NCBI GenBank assembly: GCA_012840855.1
Contig: DUVX01000041.1
Location: 1-45,726 of the forward strand
Reading direction: 5' to 3'
Length of the DNA: 45,726 nt
Origin: Bacillota bacterium
GTDB lineage: Bacteria; Bacillota; Dethiobacteria; DTU022
This document shows, one piece after another, positions 7,816 through 14,945 of the stretch. A model generated the notes under the pieces. That model did not search any database, was not told the origin of the DNA, and saw only the letters and a list, made by a program, of their open reading frames with translations. The position numbers were made by a program, and so were the translations under genes. The stretch's first letter is position 1. Each line of letters begins with the position of its first letter.

Positions 7816-8835
7816 CTAAAAACGATATTTTTCACGATGACGCCGCAGAAGGTAGACAAAAAAGGGTGCACCGAGAAAGGCGGTGACGATGCCCACCGGG
7901 ATCTCCGCCGGCGCGATGACAGTGCGGGCAAAGGTATCGGTAGCCACCAGGAAGATACCCCCGCCAAAGAGCGCTGCGGGAAAGAGATAGCGGTGATCAG
8001 GGCCGATAATAATGCGCATGGCATGCGGCACGATGAGGCCGACAAAGCCGATAAGGCCGCTCACAGAGACCGCTCCGGCGGTAATCAGCGAAGCTGCTAC
8101 AAGAATCCACCTTTTTGTCCGCTCCACCTCCACACCCAGGCTCAGAGCATCTTCTTCGCCAAGAAGAATGAGGTTTAGATCGCGGGCGAGGTAAAGCAGC
8201 ACGAGCAGCCCCACAATAAAATAGGGGGTAATCAATGCCAGATAGCCCCATCCCCTCTGTCCCAGTCCGCCGGCGAGCCAAAAGAAGATATTGCGCATCT
8301 GCTCCCCGGCAAGAAGCATCCCCAAAGAGATAACAGCCGAGAGAAAGGAGCTCACCACCACCCCCGCCAGGAGCACTGTCACCACGGGCAGGCGGCCCCC
8401 TACGCTGCCCAATTTATAGACGATAAAGAGAGCCAACAGGGCTCCGGCAAATCCGCACAAAGGGATGATAAAGCCCGAGGATGCTTCAGGAATGAGGAGC
8501 AACGCCGCCGTGGCCCCCACGGCGGCGCCACTGGATACACCGATAGTATAGGGGTCGGCCAGGGGGTTTTGTAGAAGCCCCTGAAAGGCCGTCCCCGCCA
8601 ATGAAAGCGAAGCACCGATGAGAAATCCCAGAAGGATGCGGGGAAGGCGAACCTGCAAGATGATCGTCTCCGCCGGAATTGAGGGCTGGGACAGGGTGCC
8701 GCGCAAAAAGCCCCCGATGATTTTTGCCACCTCTAGGGGCGGCACCGCCACGGCGCCGATCCCCACCGCCACAACGAGCGCTACAGCGGCGAGAAGGGGC
8801 AATATTGACAGCACAAGCAGGCGCTTTCCCCGCAC
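7816..8835 (-). CDS. btuC: BtuC/FecD-type ABC transporter permease
   Basis: This is an integral membrane permease of the FecCD family, forming a homodimer that passes vitamin B12, heme or siderophores. The 339-residue length and about ten hydrophobic segments fit. Family motifs visible are RLPRILLGFLIGASLSLAGTAFQGLLQNPLADP near the N-terminus and VSGLIGFVGLIVPHAMRIIIGPDHRYLFP towards the C-terminus, the latter contacting the ATPase. It starts at a GTG with GGGGAGGGG upstream. It lies between btuF and btuD in a compact three-gene operon under the cobalamin riboswitch, which points to corrinoid as substrate; the FecCD fold alone cannot say this. Confidence 0.92.
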   Translation of the reverse strand: MRGKRLLVLSILPLLAAVALVVAVGIGAVAVPPLEVAKIIGGFLRGTLSQPSIPAETIILQVRLPRILLGFLIGASLSLAGTAFQGLLQNPLADPYTIGVSSGAAVGATAALLLIPEASSGFIIPLCGFAGALLALFIVYKLGSVGGRLPVVTVLLAGVVVSSFLSAVISLGMLLAGEQMRNIFFWLAGGLGQRGWGYLALITPYFIVGLLVLLYLARDLNLILLGEEDALSLGVEVERTKRWILVAASLITAGAVSVSGLIGFVGLIVPHAMRIIIGPDHRYLFPAALFGGGIFLVATDTFARTVIAPAEIPVGIVTAFLGAPFFVYLLRRHREKYRF

Positions 8836-8856
8836 GCCAGATCGCTCCCCTCCCCT

Positions 8857-9729
8857 TTATTGCCCCGGATAAAATATCCCGTAAAGCAGCTCCAACCCCT
8901 GGGCCAGGCGCGGCCCCGGGCGGTTGAGCAGATCCCCGTCGAGATCGTAGATTGCCTCGTTCATAACAGCGTTAAGGTTTTTCCATCCCTCTTTTTCCGA
9001 AAGAATCCTCTCTTTCAGGGGGAAAGTGCAGACAATGATATCGGGATTGCCCTCGATCAGCGCTTCTTCGCTGAGCTGAGCATACTGTTCCTCATCGACC
9101 ATATTGATCCCGCCGGCAGCGGCGATAAGCTCGTCCTCCAGTGTTCCGGCACCGGCCACATAAAGAGAATCGAGGTCCAGAAGCATGAGCACACGCGGCT
9201 TATTCTCCTCCGGCAGCGCGGCTGCCTTCTCCCTGATCGCTTCTATGGCCGCTTCCATATCCGAAGCCAGCTTCTCTGCTGCAGCTTCGCTGGCGGTGAG
9301 CTCTCCGATCCGCCTGATGCTGGCGTAGGTCTCTTCGAGGCTGGTCGGGGCGATAACCTCCGTTTTTATGCCCAGGTTATCGAGATTCTCAATAGCATCG
9401 GAAGCAAAGCCGAAGAGAACCAGATCCGGCTCCAGGCTTACCAACAGCTCCTCATTCAAGTTGAAAGAATCCCCGATACTCTTGATTGACCCGTCCTCCA
9501 CCGCCCCGGCGAGCTCCGGCGGGTAGTTGCAGAAATCGGTTACCCCCACCACGGCATCGCCCAACCCCAGGGCGAAGAGAATCTCGGTGTTGCTGGGCAT
9601 CACTGAAGCGATCCGTAGCTGCTCCCCATCCTCACCGCTGCCCTTTTCTGCCACCCCGCACCCTGCAGGTAGCAGCAACATCATCGATATCATCAGCACC
9701 AGTACCGGAAGCCAGTATCTTTTCATCAT
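8857..9729 (-). CDS. btuF: Substrate-binding lipoprotein of corrinoid ABC transporter
   Basis: The protein is exported and lipid-anchored: it begins MMKRYW, has a hydrophobic signal segment and a lipobox LLPAGCG whose cysteine would be lipidated. The rest is a class III periplasmic binding protein fold (BtuF/FecB), with the diagnostic RIASVMPSNTEILFALGLGDAVVGVTDFCNYPPE opening, EPDLVLFGF, and NPDIIVCTFPLKE segments. The ORF track extends 25 codons too far upstream; a GGAGGT six bases before ATG 9729 fixes the start. It is the first gene of btuFCD. A riboswitch and terminator lie in its leader, so expression should drop when cobalamin is plentiful. Confidence 0.92.
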   Translation of the reverse strand: MMKRYWLPVLVLMISMMLLLPAGCGVAEKGSGEDGEQLRIASVMPSNTEILFALGLGDAVVGVTDFCNYPPELAGAVEDGSIKSIGDSFNLNEELLVSLEPDLVLFGFASDAIENLDNLGIKTEVIAPTSLEETYASIRRIGELTASEAAAEKLASDMEAAIEAIREKAAALPEENKPRVLMLLDLDSLYVAGAGTLEDELIAAAGGINMVDEEQYAQLSEEALIEGNPDIIVCTFPLKERILSEKEGWKNLNAVMNEAIYDLDGDLLNRPGPRLAQGLELLYGIFYPGQ

Positions 9730-9804
9730 CTTGAAACCTCCTATTTCGTCTTCTTGATCACGGGCGGATCTATCCCGTACCTTCCAGTTTAACCCTCCGG
9801 CCAC

Positions 9805-9832
9805 GAAAAAACCCGGCCTATGGTGGCCGGGT
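9805..9832 (-). terminator. Intrinsic terminator in the btuF leader (riboswitch expression platform)
   Basis: A perfect 8-bp stem ACCCGGCC / GGCCGGGT with a 6-nt loop is followed by six T on the minus strand. It stands between the cobalamin riboswitch and the btuF start, the position expected for a B12-controlled transcription attenuator. No obvious mutually exclusive antiterminator was worked out by eye. Confidence 0.88.
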
Positions 9833-9887
9833 CTGGTATGCGCCTATAAACACGCACCTCCCTCTCTCCACGAAGGCTTAGTACGTC

Positions 9888-10050
9888 TTTTACAGGCAGG
9901 TTTCCTGGCTTCCGTTCATCCCCGGGAGCGGCCTTCCCACGCCTGACGGCGAAGTGGCTCTCTGTCGCTCCAGAGTCCCGGTTACAGTGGCGGGACCGCG
10001 CAGGACTTGCACCTGCTTCCCTTATAACCCTTAACTGGGCACCTGTAAAA
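9888..10050 (-). ncRNA. Cobalamin (adenosylcobalamin) riboswitch
   Basis: The minus strand carries the landmark elements in order: a closing P1 arm TTTTACAGG, the GGGAAGCAGGTGCAAGTCC segment, the conserved GGTCCCGCCACTGTAA core, the B12 box AGCCAGGAAACCTGCC, and the matching P1 arm CCTGTAAAA. The two P1 arms are perfectly complementary and define the limits given. The aptamer lies upstream of btuF and is followed by an intrinsic terminator, so the expected behaviour is transcription stop when cobalamin binds. This is established for the Rfam cobalamin family and is the main reason for calling the operon btu. Confidence 0.96.
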
Positions 10051-10066
10051 TTAATCTTTCAACTCA

Positions 10067-10095
10067 AGTGTAACCGATTACGTCGCAAAGGGCAA
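10067..10095 (-). promoter_or_regulatory. Probable sigma-A promoter of the btu riboswitch transcript
   Basis: On the minus strand TTGCCC and TACACT are separated by exactly 17 bases, and the predicted transcription start would be just before the riboswitch P1 stem. The -35 matches consensus only in TTG, so this is a reasonable but unproven call. Confidence 0.45.
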
Positions 10096-10225
10096 GCCCT
10101 TTCTAAACTTTCAAATTTGCTGACTTCTCTAAAATCGAGTACTGCCGCTTCGCTTCCCTTTATTTTTAAGACAGGGGAAGGCATCCAGTGTAAGCTCGCT
10201 TGGCGGTGTTAAATATAACTCATCT

Positions 10226-10882
10226 TTAGCACCGGTTTCTATTAACGCCTAGGATGGAATCGAAAAGGGGAATAATATTTGTCGTATCGGTGGCTGAATA
10301 ATCAGCTCCAACATATTCACAGGTCTGTTCATCGGCGGCATAACCCCCGATGATAACAGTGACTTTTTCCCGAAGCCCCTCATCATCCAGAGTATCGATG
10401 AGTTCTTTGACAACAGCGGTGCAATTTGTAAGCAAAAAGCAGATACCGATAATTCTTGCCCCGCTTTTCCTTGCTGCTTCCACAAACTTTTCTTTAGATA
10501 CGTCCACTCCAAGATCGATCACGCTGTAGCCCGAAGAGCGCAGAAGAAAGATGACTATATTCTTGCCCAAATCATGGATGTCACCCTCAATAGTACCGAT
10601 AACTATTTGCGGTTTATTGCTAATGCTGTTAACACCGCATTCCTCAACGGGCAAAAAGGGTTCGACTAATTCCGTTATTTCTTTGAGAATGAACTCGCTC
10701 ATGACCAGATCAGAAAGAAAGTACTCTCCATCCTGGTAACGTTTACCCACCATCTCGACACCGATGCGACAGCTTTCAATAATATCCACCACCGGGACCC
10801 CATCAGACAAGTATTGTTTGGTCAGGGAAGTAGCGCTATCGATCTCTAAAGAACTAATCGCCCTAATTAGCGGTTCAAACAT
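10226..10882 (-). CDS. Corrinoid (B12-binding) methyl carrier protein, second copy
   Basis: This is an MtaC/MtbC/MttC-type corrinoid protein, 218 residues. An N-terminal helical cap domain (about 1-85) is followed by a Rossmann-like B12-binding domain (about 90-210) with the cobalt-ligating motif DIHDLGKN (DxHxxG) after IVIGTIEG, then VIDLGVDVSKEKFVEAA and VIIGGYA. Such proteins accept a methyl group on cob(I)alamin from a substrate-specific methyltransferase and pass it to a second methyltransferase. Its ATG overlaps the end of the GntR regulator gene by eight bases, so the two are co-translated from the gntR promoter. It is a diverged paralog of the corrinoid protein at 13103-13744. The methyl donor is not revealed by sequence. 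Confidence 0.92.
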   Translation of the reverse strand: MFEPLIRAISSLEIDSATSLTKQYLSDGVPVVDIIESCRIGVEMVGKRYQDGEYFLSDLVMSEFILKEITELVEPFLPVEECGVNSISNKPQIVIGTIEGDIHDLGKNIVIFLLRSSGYSVIDLGVDVSKEKFVEAARKSGARIIGICFLLTNCTAVVKELIDTLDDEGLREKVTVIIGGYAADEQTCEYVGADYSATDTTNIIPLFDSILGVNRNRC

Positions 10883-11654
10883 CGCTCAGGCCCTCCTCCG
10901 ACTTCTTTAGTTCATCTAGGTTCCAGCCGCCATAACTGACAAAACGGTAGTGCTTACCGTTAAAAACAGATTTTCCCCAGGCGATCACCTTGTTATCCTG
11001 ATCGTAGATCGTCTCGGTCATGAAAAAGACGGGGTAATTATGCTCGATGTCAAGGACAGCCGCTTCATCTTTGCGGGCGCTGGAGGCCATCAAGATCCGC
11101 TTTGTTCGCGAGGGTAAATTCTCGCTGTGCTGCGAAGCGATGCGGGTGAGAGTCATATCCCTGAGCTGGTTTTCGATAAGGGGGGCTTTCTTAGTGTAGA
11201 TTGTATAATAGGTTTTGTAGATCAGGGGGATTCGTCCTGTCCTGGTAACTATACGGCAAAATAGGCAATGAGTCCCTTTATCTATCCGGAGGCGGGTGCT
11301 GATGGGTTCTTCAGCTTTGATAATTCTGCACTCAAGGAGATGTGTAGACATGGGTCTATCGTAACCCAGATCTTCAATGCGCTGATTCAGGCTAAAGGCA
11401 ACCTCATCCAGCTTAGGCTCGGCCACAAAGGTCCCCTTCCCCTTGACGGTGTAAACCATACCGGCCGCCGCCAGTTCGCTGATCACCCGGCGCACCGTCA
11501 TCCGGCTAATTCCGAGCTGCTCGGAAAATTCCATCTCTGTAGGCAGCATATCACCGGGAACAAGCTCACCAGAGAGAATCAAGCCCTCAAAATGCTTGAA
11601 TAACTGATGATAGATGGGGATAAAGGAGCCTTTGTCCAACTTCGGTTGCTTCAT
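10875..11654 (-). CDS. GntR-family (HutC/UTRA subfamily) transcriptional regulator
   Basis: The N-terminus (about 1-80) is a GntR winged helix, with GELVPGDMLPTEMEFSEQLGISRMTVRRVISELAAAGMVYTVKGKGTFVAEP. The C-terminus (about 95-250) is a UTRA ligand-binding domain with the typical ending FFMTETIYDQDNKVIAWGKSVFNGKHYRFV. UTRA regulators are usually repressors released by a small molecule connected with the operon they control. The best target in the window is the 24-bp palindrome placed at the start site of the adjacent methyltransferase operon, whose centre GTATATAC fits the HutC-type GTnTAnAC pattern. The gene has its own consensus-like promoter about 75 bases upstream, and overlaps a corrinoid protein gene downstream. 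Confidence 0.92.
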   Translation of the reverse strand: MKQPKLDKGSFIPIYHQLFKHFEGLILSGELVPGDMLPTEMEFSEQLGISRMTVRRVISELAAAGMVYTVKGKGTFVAEPKLDEVAFSLNQRIEDLGYDRPMSTHLLECRIIKAEEPISTRLRIDKGTHCLFCRIVTRTGRIPLIYKTYYTIYTKKAPLIENQLRDMTLTRIASQHSENLPSRTKRILMASSARKDEAAVLDIEHNYPVFFMTETIYDQDNKVIAWGKSVFNGKHYRFVSYGGWNLDELKKSEEGLSDV

Positions 11655-11728
11655 AACGCCTCCACAGGGCTTATGCCCTAACCTGTTTCATATGTTTAAT
11701 AGCAGCTTATGGTTCTGTCGCTATTTTT

Positions 11729-11757
11729 ATCTTAATTGTAGGTTCCCTCTCTGTCAA
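11729..11757 (-). promoter_or_regulatory. Sigma-A promoter for gntR and the second corrinoid gene
   Basis: A perfect TTGACA and a TAAGAT hexamer are separated by 17 bases on the minus strand, with the predicted start about 70 bases before the gntR ATG. The leader also holds a small AGGGC-TTAT-GCCCT inverted repeat just before the SD, which could be a hairpin or an operator. No copy of the GTATATAC palindrome was found here. Confidence 0.7.
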
Positions 11758-11806
11758 TGTGAGCCTTGAAAAGCATTCAAAGTATGAAAACAATATCCGG
11801 GAACAT

Positions 11807-11836
11807 GCCGGCGCTCCCGTGATTGAGAGCGCCGGC
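11807..11836 (-). terminator. Strong hairpin after the methyltransferase gene, possible terminator
   Basis: A perfect 10-bp GC-rich stem (GCCGGCGCTC / GAGCGCCGGC) with a 10-nt loop lies 30 bases past the methyltransferase stop. There is no T tract on the minus strand, so it may stabilise a 3' end rather than terminate transcription by itself. It separates the first corrinoid operon from the gntR promoter. Confidence 0.45.
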
Positions 11837-11865
11837 AAGAATGATTTCAGCAGATTTTAGATAAA

Positions 11866-13101
11866 CTAAGCACCAAATTCGCGAGTGGCATCGACCCAGG
11901 CTTGAAGCAGCTCCGGTTTGGCCTCATCTAGCACAGTGGAAGAAGCCATGATCAAACCCTTCCCTTCAAATATCTCAATGGCCTTTTTGGTCTGCTGACG
12001 CACCGTCTCCACAGTACCCGTTTGTAATAAAGAAACAGGCATGCCTGCAGCCACACACATAACGTCCCCTAATTTATTCTGGAGCATCTGCAAATTAGAG
12101 CGGTCGAAGTGGCCAATGATCTTGCCGGCAGGCAGTTCTCTAAGATAATCGAGGCGTTGCTCATAGATCCCTTCGAAAACAGGCATTGGGGTTAAGCCGG
12201 CATCGATAAGATCACAAATCATTTGCTTGAGATAAGGCCAGTAGAACTTTTCAAATTGCTTCATTGACATGAAACCATCTGAGCCGCGGTGCAGTGCGAT
12301 AAATACATGCTTGTTACCCGAAATTGTTGCCCCCTGTACTGCAGCACCCAGGAGCAAGGGGTAAAATTTTTCCATTGCAGCTATCAGCTTATCCGGCACC
12401 TGGAACATATCGATCATTGCTCCACGCATACCGCGTAGAAAATCAGAGATCACATCAAAGGGTACAACAGTGAGTGCACCGCCAGCGTAAAGTTGCCCCT
12501 CATCGAGCATTCCAGCGTGGGCTGCGCCTATCTTCATGACAAAATCCGCTGCCGGTTTGGACATCTCTAGTAATTTTTGCATTGCACCAGCAACTTCAGG
12601 GTCAAATATTGCCATCCCAAAAAGGTTTGGGCTGAGATGTCCAAGCGATAAAGCTTTTAGCGGAGGCAATTTAGCGAGGCCCTTCAAGTTACTAAAAATA
12701 CGTGGCACAAATACTCTGAGGAGATAATCCGAAGGATCATCAAGAAAATGATCGTATTCCTCTTGGAGCATATATTCTCCCTCTACAAACTGATGAGGAA
12801 GATTATCGGACAGTGAGCCTCCGGGCCACTTCACAGAGACAGTTCCTAGTATTTCATGAACGGTTGCATCCCCCTGATTCGGTTGGTCGATCATAAAGTA
12901 CATGTCGGGGTCATATCTTCTTACGAAATTACGGTTTGCTTCAATCCAACCATCGATATTATAGTGAGCATCCTTGTAAGTTAGTCCTTCTGTCCTAGCT
13001 GGCATGTAATTTTGCATAAGGAAAATGGGTACCCTGTCCGGCTTCTGCAGTGCAACGGCATCAGCAATTCGCTTTCTTTTTTCCTGAAGCTTTTTATTCA
13101 T
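11866..13101 (-). CDS. UroD-fold corrinoid-dependent methyltransferase (MtaA/MT1-like)
   Basis: This 411-residue protein belongs to the uroporphyrinogen-decarboxylase-fold group that includes MtaA/MtbA and the substrate methyltransferases of acetogen O-demethylases. It opens KRKRIADAVALQKPDRVPIFL, a hallmark of this subgroup. Candidate zinc ligands are the Glu of MPVFEGIYEQRLDYL, the Asp/His of IGHFDRSNL and the Cys of DVMCVAAGMP; the HxCG motif of MtaA/MtbA is absent. That pattern resembles aryl-methyl-ether or other MT1 enzymes more than MtaA, so it may catalyse the first methyl transfer from an unknown substrate to the corrinoid protein encoded one base upstream. A true uroporphyrinogen decarboxylase is unlikely given the corrinoid partner. 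Substrate unknown. Confidence 0.85.
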   Translation of the reverse strand: MNKKLQEKRKRIADAVALQKPDRVPIFLMQNYMPARTEGLTYKDAHYNIDGWIEANRNFVRRYDPDMYFMIDQPNQGDATVHEILGTVSVKWPGGSLSDNLPHQFVEGEYMLQEEYDHFLDDPSDYLLRVFVPRIFSNLKGLAKLPPLKALSLGHLSPNLFGMAIFDPEVAGAMQKLLEMSKPAADFVMKIGAAHAGMLDEGQLYAGGALTVVPFDVISDFLRGMRGAMIDMFQVPDKLIAAMEKFYPLLLGAAVQGATISGNKHVFIALHRGSDGFMSMKQFEKFYWPYLKQMICDLIDAGLTPMPVFEGIYEQRLDYLRELPAGKIIGHFDRSNLQMLQNKLGDVMCVAAGMPVSLLQTGTVETVRQQTKKAIEIFEGKGLIMASSTVLDEAKPELLQAWVDATREFGA

Positions 13102-13102
13102 C

Positions 13103-13744
13103 CTATTTGCCTCCCGTCCATGATTTTGCCAGGTTCACCGCATCTAAGGCGCTTTCACCATATGCATCAGCACCGGCGTAGGCAACGACATCATCTGTAA
13201 CTGTACCTCCGCCAATCATGATTTTTACGCTTTTACGCAAACCTGCTTCTTCGATACCGGCAATTGTTACTTTCATGGCATCAAAGGTTTTGGTTAAGAA
13301 ACCGCTCATCCCGACGATATCGGGTTTCTCTTCGCGGATCGCCTCCACAAACCTGGCGATGGGAACATCCACCCCCAGGTCGACAACTTCAAAATTGTTA
13401 GTCTCCAGCATGAAAATTACAATATCCTTGCCGATATCGTGGATATCTCCGAAAACCGTCCCGAATACCACTTTCCCTGCCTTTTCTCCCTTATCGCTAG
13501 CTTCACCCAACTCCAACCCGGGCTTGATCACTTCGGTTATACCTTTGAGAATCTCTCCGCTCATGATCAATTCCGGTAAAAAGTATTCGCCCTTCTCGAA
13601 CAGTTTTCCTACCTTCTCCATGGCCGTCTGACAATTGCCCAGGATTCTGTTTGCATCAATACCCTCGCCAAGCAACTGCCGCGCTATCTCGACTGCTTTT
13701 TCATCCTCCATGGCCACAATTGCATCGATAAACTTTTTTTCCAT
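13103..13744 (-). CDS. Corrinoid (B12-binding) methyl carrier protein, first copy
   Basis: This 213-residue protein has an N-terminal cap domain (about 1-85, with LGNCQTAMEKVGKLFEKGEYFLPELIMSGEI) and a B12-binding domain carrying the cobalt-ligand motif DIHDIGKD after VVFGTVFG, then FEVVDLGVDVPIARFVEAI and IMIGGGTVTDDVVAYAGADAYG. It would shuttle a methyl group between the UroD-type methyltransferase encoded directly downstream and a second methyltransferase not present in the window. GGGAGGG lies six bases before its ATG. It is the first gene of its operon and follows a consensus promoter with a large palindrome at the start site, so it is probably inducible through the GntR/UTRA regulator. 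Confidence 0.94.
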   Translation of the reverse strand: MEKKFIDAIVAMEDEKAVEIARQLLGEGIDANRILGNCQTAMEKVGKLFEKGEYFLPELIMSGEILKGITEVIKPGLELGEASDKGEKAGKVVFGTVFGDIHDIGKDIVIFMLETNNFEVVDLGVDVPIARFVEAIREEKPDIVGMSGFLTKTFDAMKVTIAGIEEAGLRKSVKIMIGGGTVTDDVVAYAGADAYGESALDAVNLAKSWTGGK

Positions 13745-13766
13745 CTGTTACCCTCCCGCTCATTAA

Positions 13767-13790
13767 GGTATGCTGTATATACAGCATACC
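13767..13790 (-). promoter_or_regulatory. 24-bp perfect palindrome, probable GntR operator
   Basis: The sequence is a perfect inverted repeat with half-site GGTATGCTGTAT and no spacer; its centre contains GTATATAC, the GTnTAnAC pattern typical of HutC/UTRA-type GntR operators. It begins two bases past the -10 box and therefore covers the transcription start of the corrinoid protein-methyltransferase operon. Binding there would block initiation. Confidence 0.8.
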
Positions 13791-13792
13791 CA

Positions 13793-13821
13793 ATTATACT
13801 GCCTTTCTCCGTACCTGTCAA
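13793..13821 (-). promoter_or_regulatory. Consensus sigma-A promoter of the methyl-transfer operon
   Basis: The minus strand has a perfect TTGACA, a 17-base spacer and a perfect TATAAT, the strongest promoter in the window. A strong promoter directly abutting an operator palindrome indicates tight repression with high induced output. Confidence 0.92.
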
Positions 13822-13850
13822 TACTTTGTGAAAGAGTTTCGATAATATTT

Positions 13851-13881
13851 ATGCAACAACAGGGACGTACCTTCCTGTTGC
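13851..13881. repeat. REP-like imperfect hairpin
   Basis: An inverted repeat CAACAGG / CCTGTTG encloses GACGTACCTT and is flanked by TGCAA/TTGCA remnants. The GGGAC core resembles short REP-type sequences also glimpsed at 14017-14030, 22873-22907 and 29033-29046. It could instead be an incidental hairpin. Confidence 0.35.
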
Positions 13882-13912
13882 AGAACCAGCCTTCCGCTGT
13901 CCTATCTTTGTG

Positions 13913-13944
13913 CCAAAAGAGTGCCGGGGTTCAAACACCCCGGC
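13913..13944 (-). terminator. Terminator-like hairpin after metF
   Basis: A perfect 8-bp stem GCCGGGGT / ACCCCGGC with a 6-nt loop is followed on the minus strand by CACTCTTTTGG. It lies about 100 bases past the metF stop and before the next promoter, in the right orientation to end the met operon. The T tract is short and displaced, so the call is moderate. The rest of 13822-14044 shows no gene. Confidence 0.5.
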
Positions 13945-14044
13945 GGTTGATGCCGTTCCTTCTTCTGTCGAGGGACAAGCAAAACCTCCGCTACCGCGAC
14001 GGGCCTTTACCAGCCGCTAGAACCGTCCCCAGCCGGTTCAATTA

Positions 14045-14932
14045 TCAGAGCCCGGCAGCGGCGAGGATCTCGGGGACCACCTCTTCCCTGTTTATGGCCA
14101 TGATATGGACGCCGTCGCAAAGCGCCTCCTCTTTTAATGCTTTGATGGTCCGTCCGGCGATCTCGATCCCTTTTTCAAGCGCTTTACCTTTTGGAGCCGC
14201 CGCCATCTCGTCGATGAGCTCGCGGGGAACAAATATGCCCGGCACGTTTTCGTTCATGAACCGAGCCATCCGCGCCGATGAGAGCAGCACGATCCCGGCG
14301 AGAATCTTTACTGGAAACTGGCGGGCGTGCTCCATGAATCCGGCAAAGCGCTCCAGATCATAGATCGCCTGGGTCTGGAAGAACTCGGCCCCCGCATCTA
14401 TCTTCTTCTCGAACTTGATCAACTGCGGCTCCAGCGGCTCCGCCTCCGGGGTAACGGTGGCGCCGGCGCAGAACTCCACTGCACCCTGTAGTTCGTTTCC
14501 GCCAAAGTCGTAGCCCTCTTCCATCTGCCTGATGCCGTGCAACAGCTGAACTGAGTCAAGGTCGAAGATCCCCCTTGCTTCACCGTGATCGCCCACAGGC
14601 ACGGCGTCGCCGGTGAGGCAGAGCACATTCTTGATCCCCCTGCTATAGGCTAGGAGCAGCTCCGCCTGCAGAGCGATACGGTTTCGATCGCGGCAGGTCA
14701 TCTGCAGGACCGCCTCCCCACCCCTCTCCCGGACAGCCAGGCACCCGCCGATGGAGGGATAGCGCATCACCGAGCTCTGGTGATCGGTCACATTGAGTGC
14801 GTCAACCTTTCCCTTGAGCATCTCGATATGCTGGTACATCTTCTCTAAGGCGGTCCCTTTGGGCGGACCGATCTCGCTGGTAATCACAAACTTGTTGTTT
14901 CCCAGCGCTTTTTTCAGATCTGAAACCATCAT
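14045..14932 (-). CDS. metF: Methylenetetrahydrofolate reductase, catalytic subunit
   Basis: MetF reduces 5,10-methylene-THF to 5-methyl-THF with FAD in the Wood-Ljungdahl methyl branch (or runs in reverse in methyl oxidation). The 295-residue TIM-barrel protein starts VITSEIGPPKGTALEKMYQHIEML and has DALNVTDHQSSVMRYPSI, the ILCLTGD-like NVLCLTGDAVPVGDHG motif, and FFQTQAIYDLERFAGFM, all standard for MetF. It lacks the regulatory or NADPH-binding extensions of eukaryotic enzymes, so it needs a partner for electrons. GGAGGG precedes the ATG, and the MetV gene ends 13 bases upstream. Its position as the last gene of an operon with MetV and Nuo-like flavoproteins suggests a multi-subunit complex. 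Confidence 0.95.
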   Translation of the reverse strand: MMVSDLKKALGNNKFVITSEIGPPKGTALEKMYQHIEMLKGKVDALNVTDHQSSVMRYPSIGGCLAVRERGGEAVLQMTCRDRNRIALQAELLLAYSRGIKNVLCLTGDAVPVGDHGEARGIFDLDSVQLLHGIRQMEEGYDFGGNELQGAVEFCAGATVTPEAEPLEPQLIKFEKKIDAGAEFFQTQAIYDLERFAGFMEHARQFPVKILAGIVLLSSARMARFMNENVPGIFVPRELIDEMAAAPKGKALEKGIEIAGRTIKALKEEALCDGVHIMAINREEVVPEILAAAGL

Positions 14933-14945
14933 GATCCCTCCTTTT

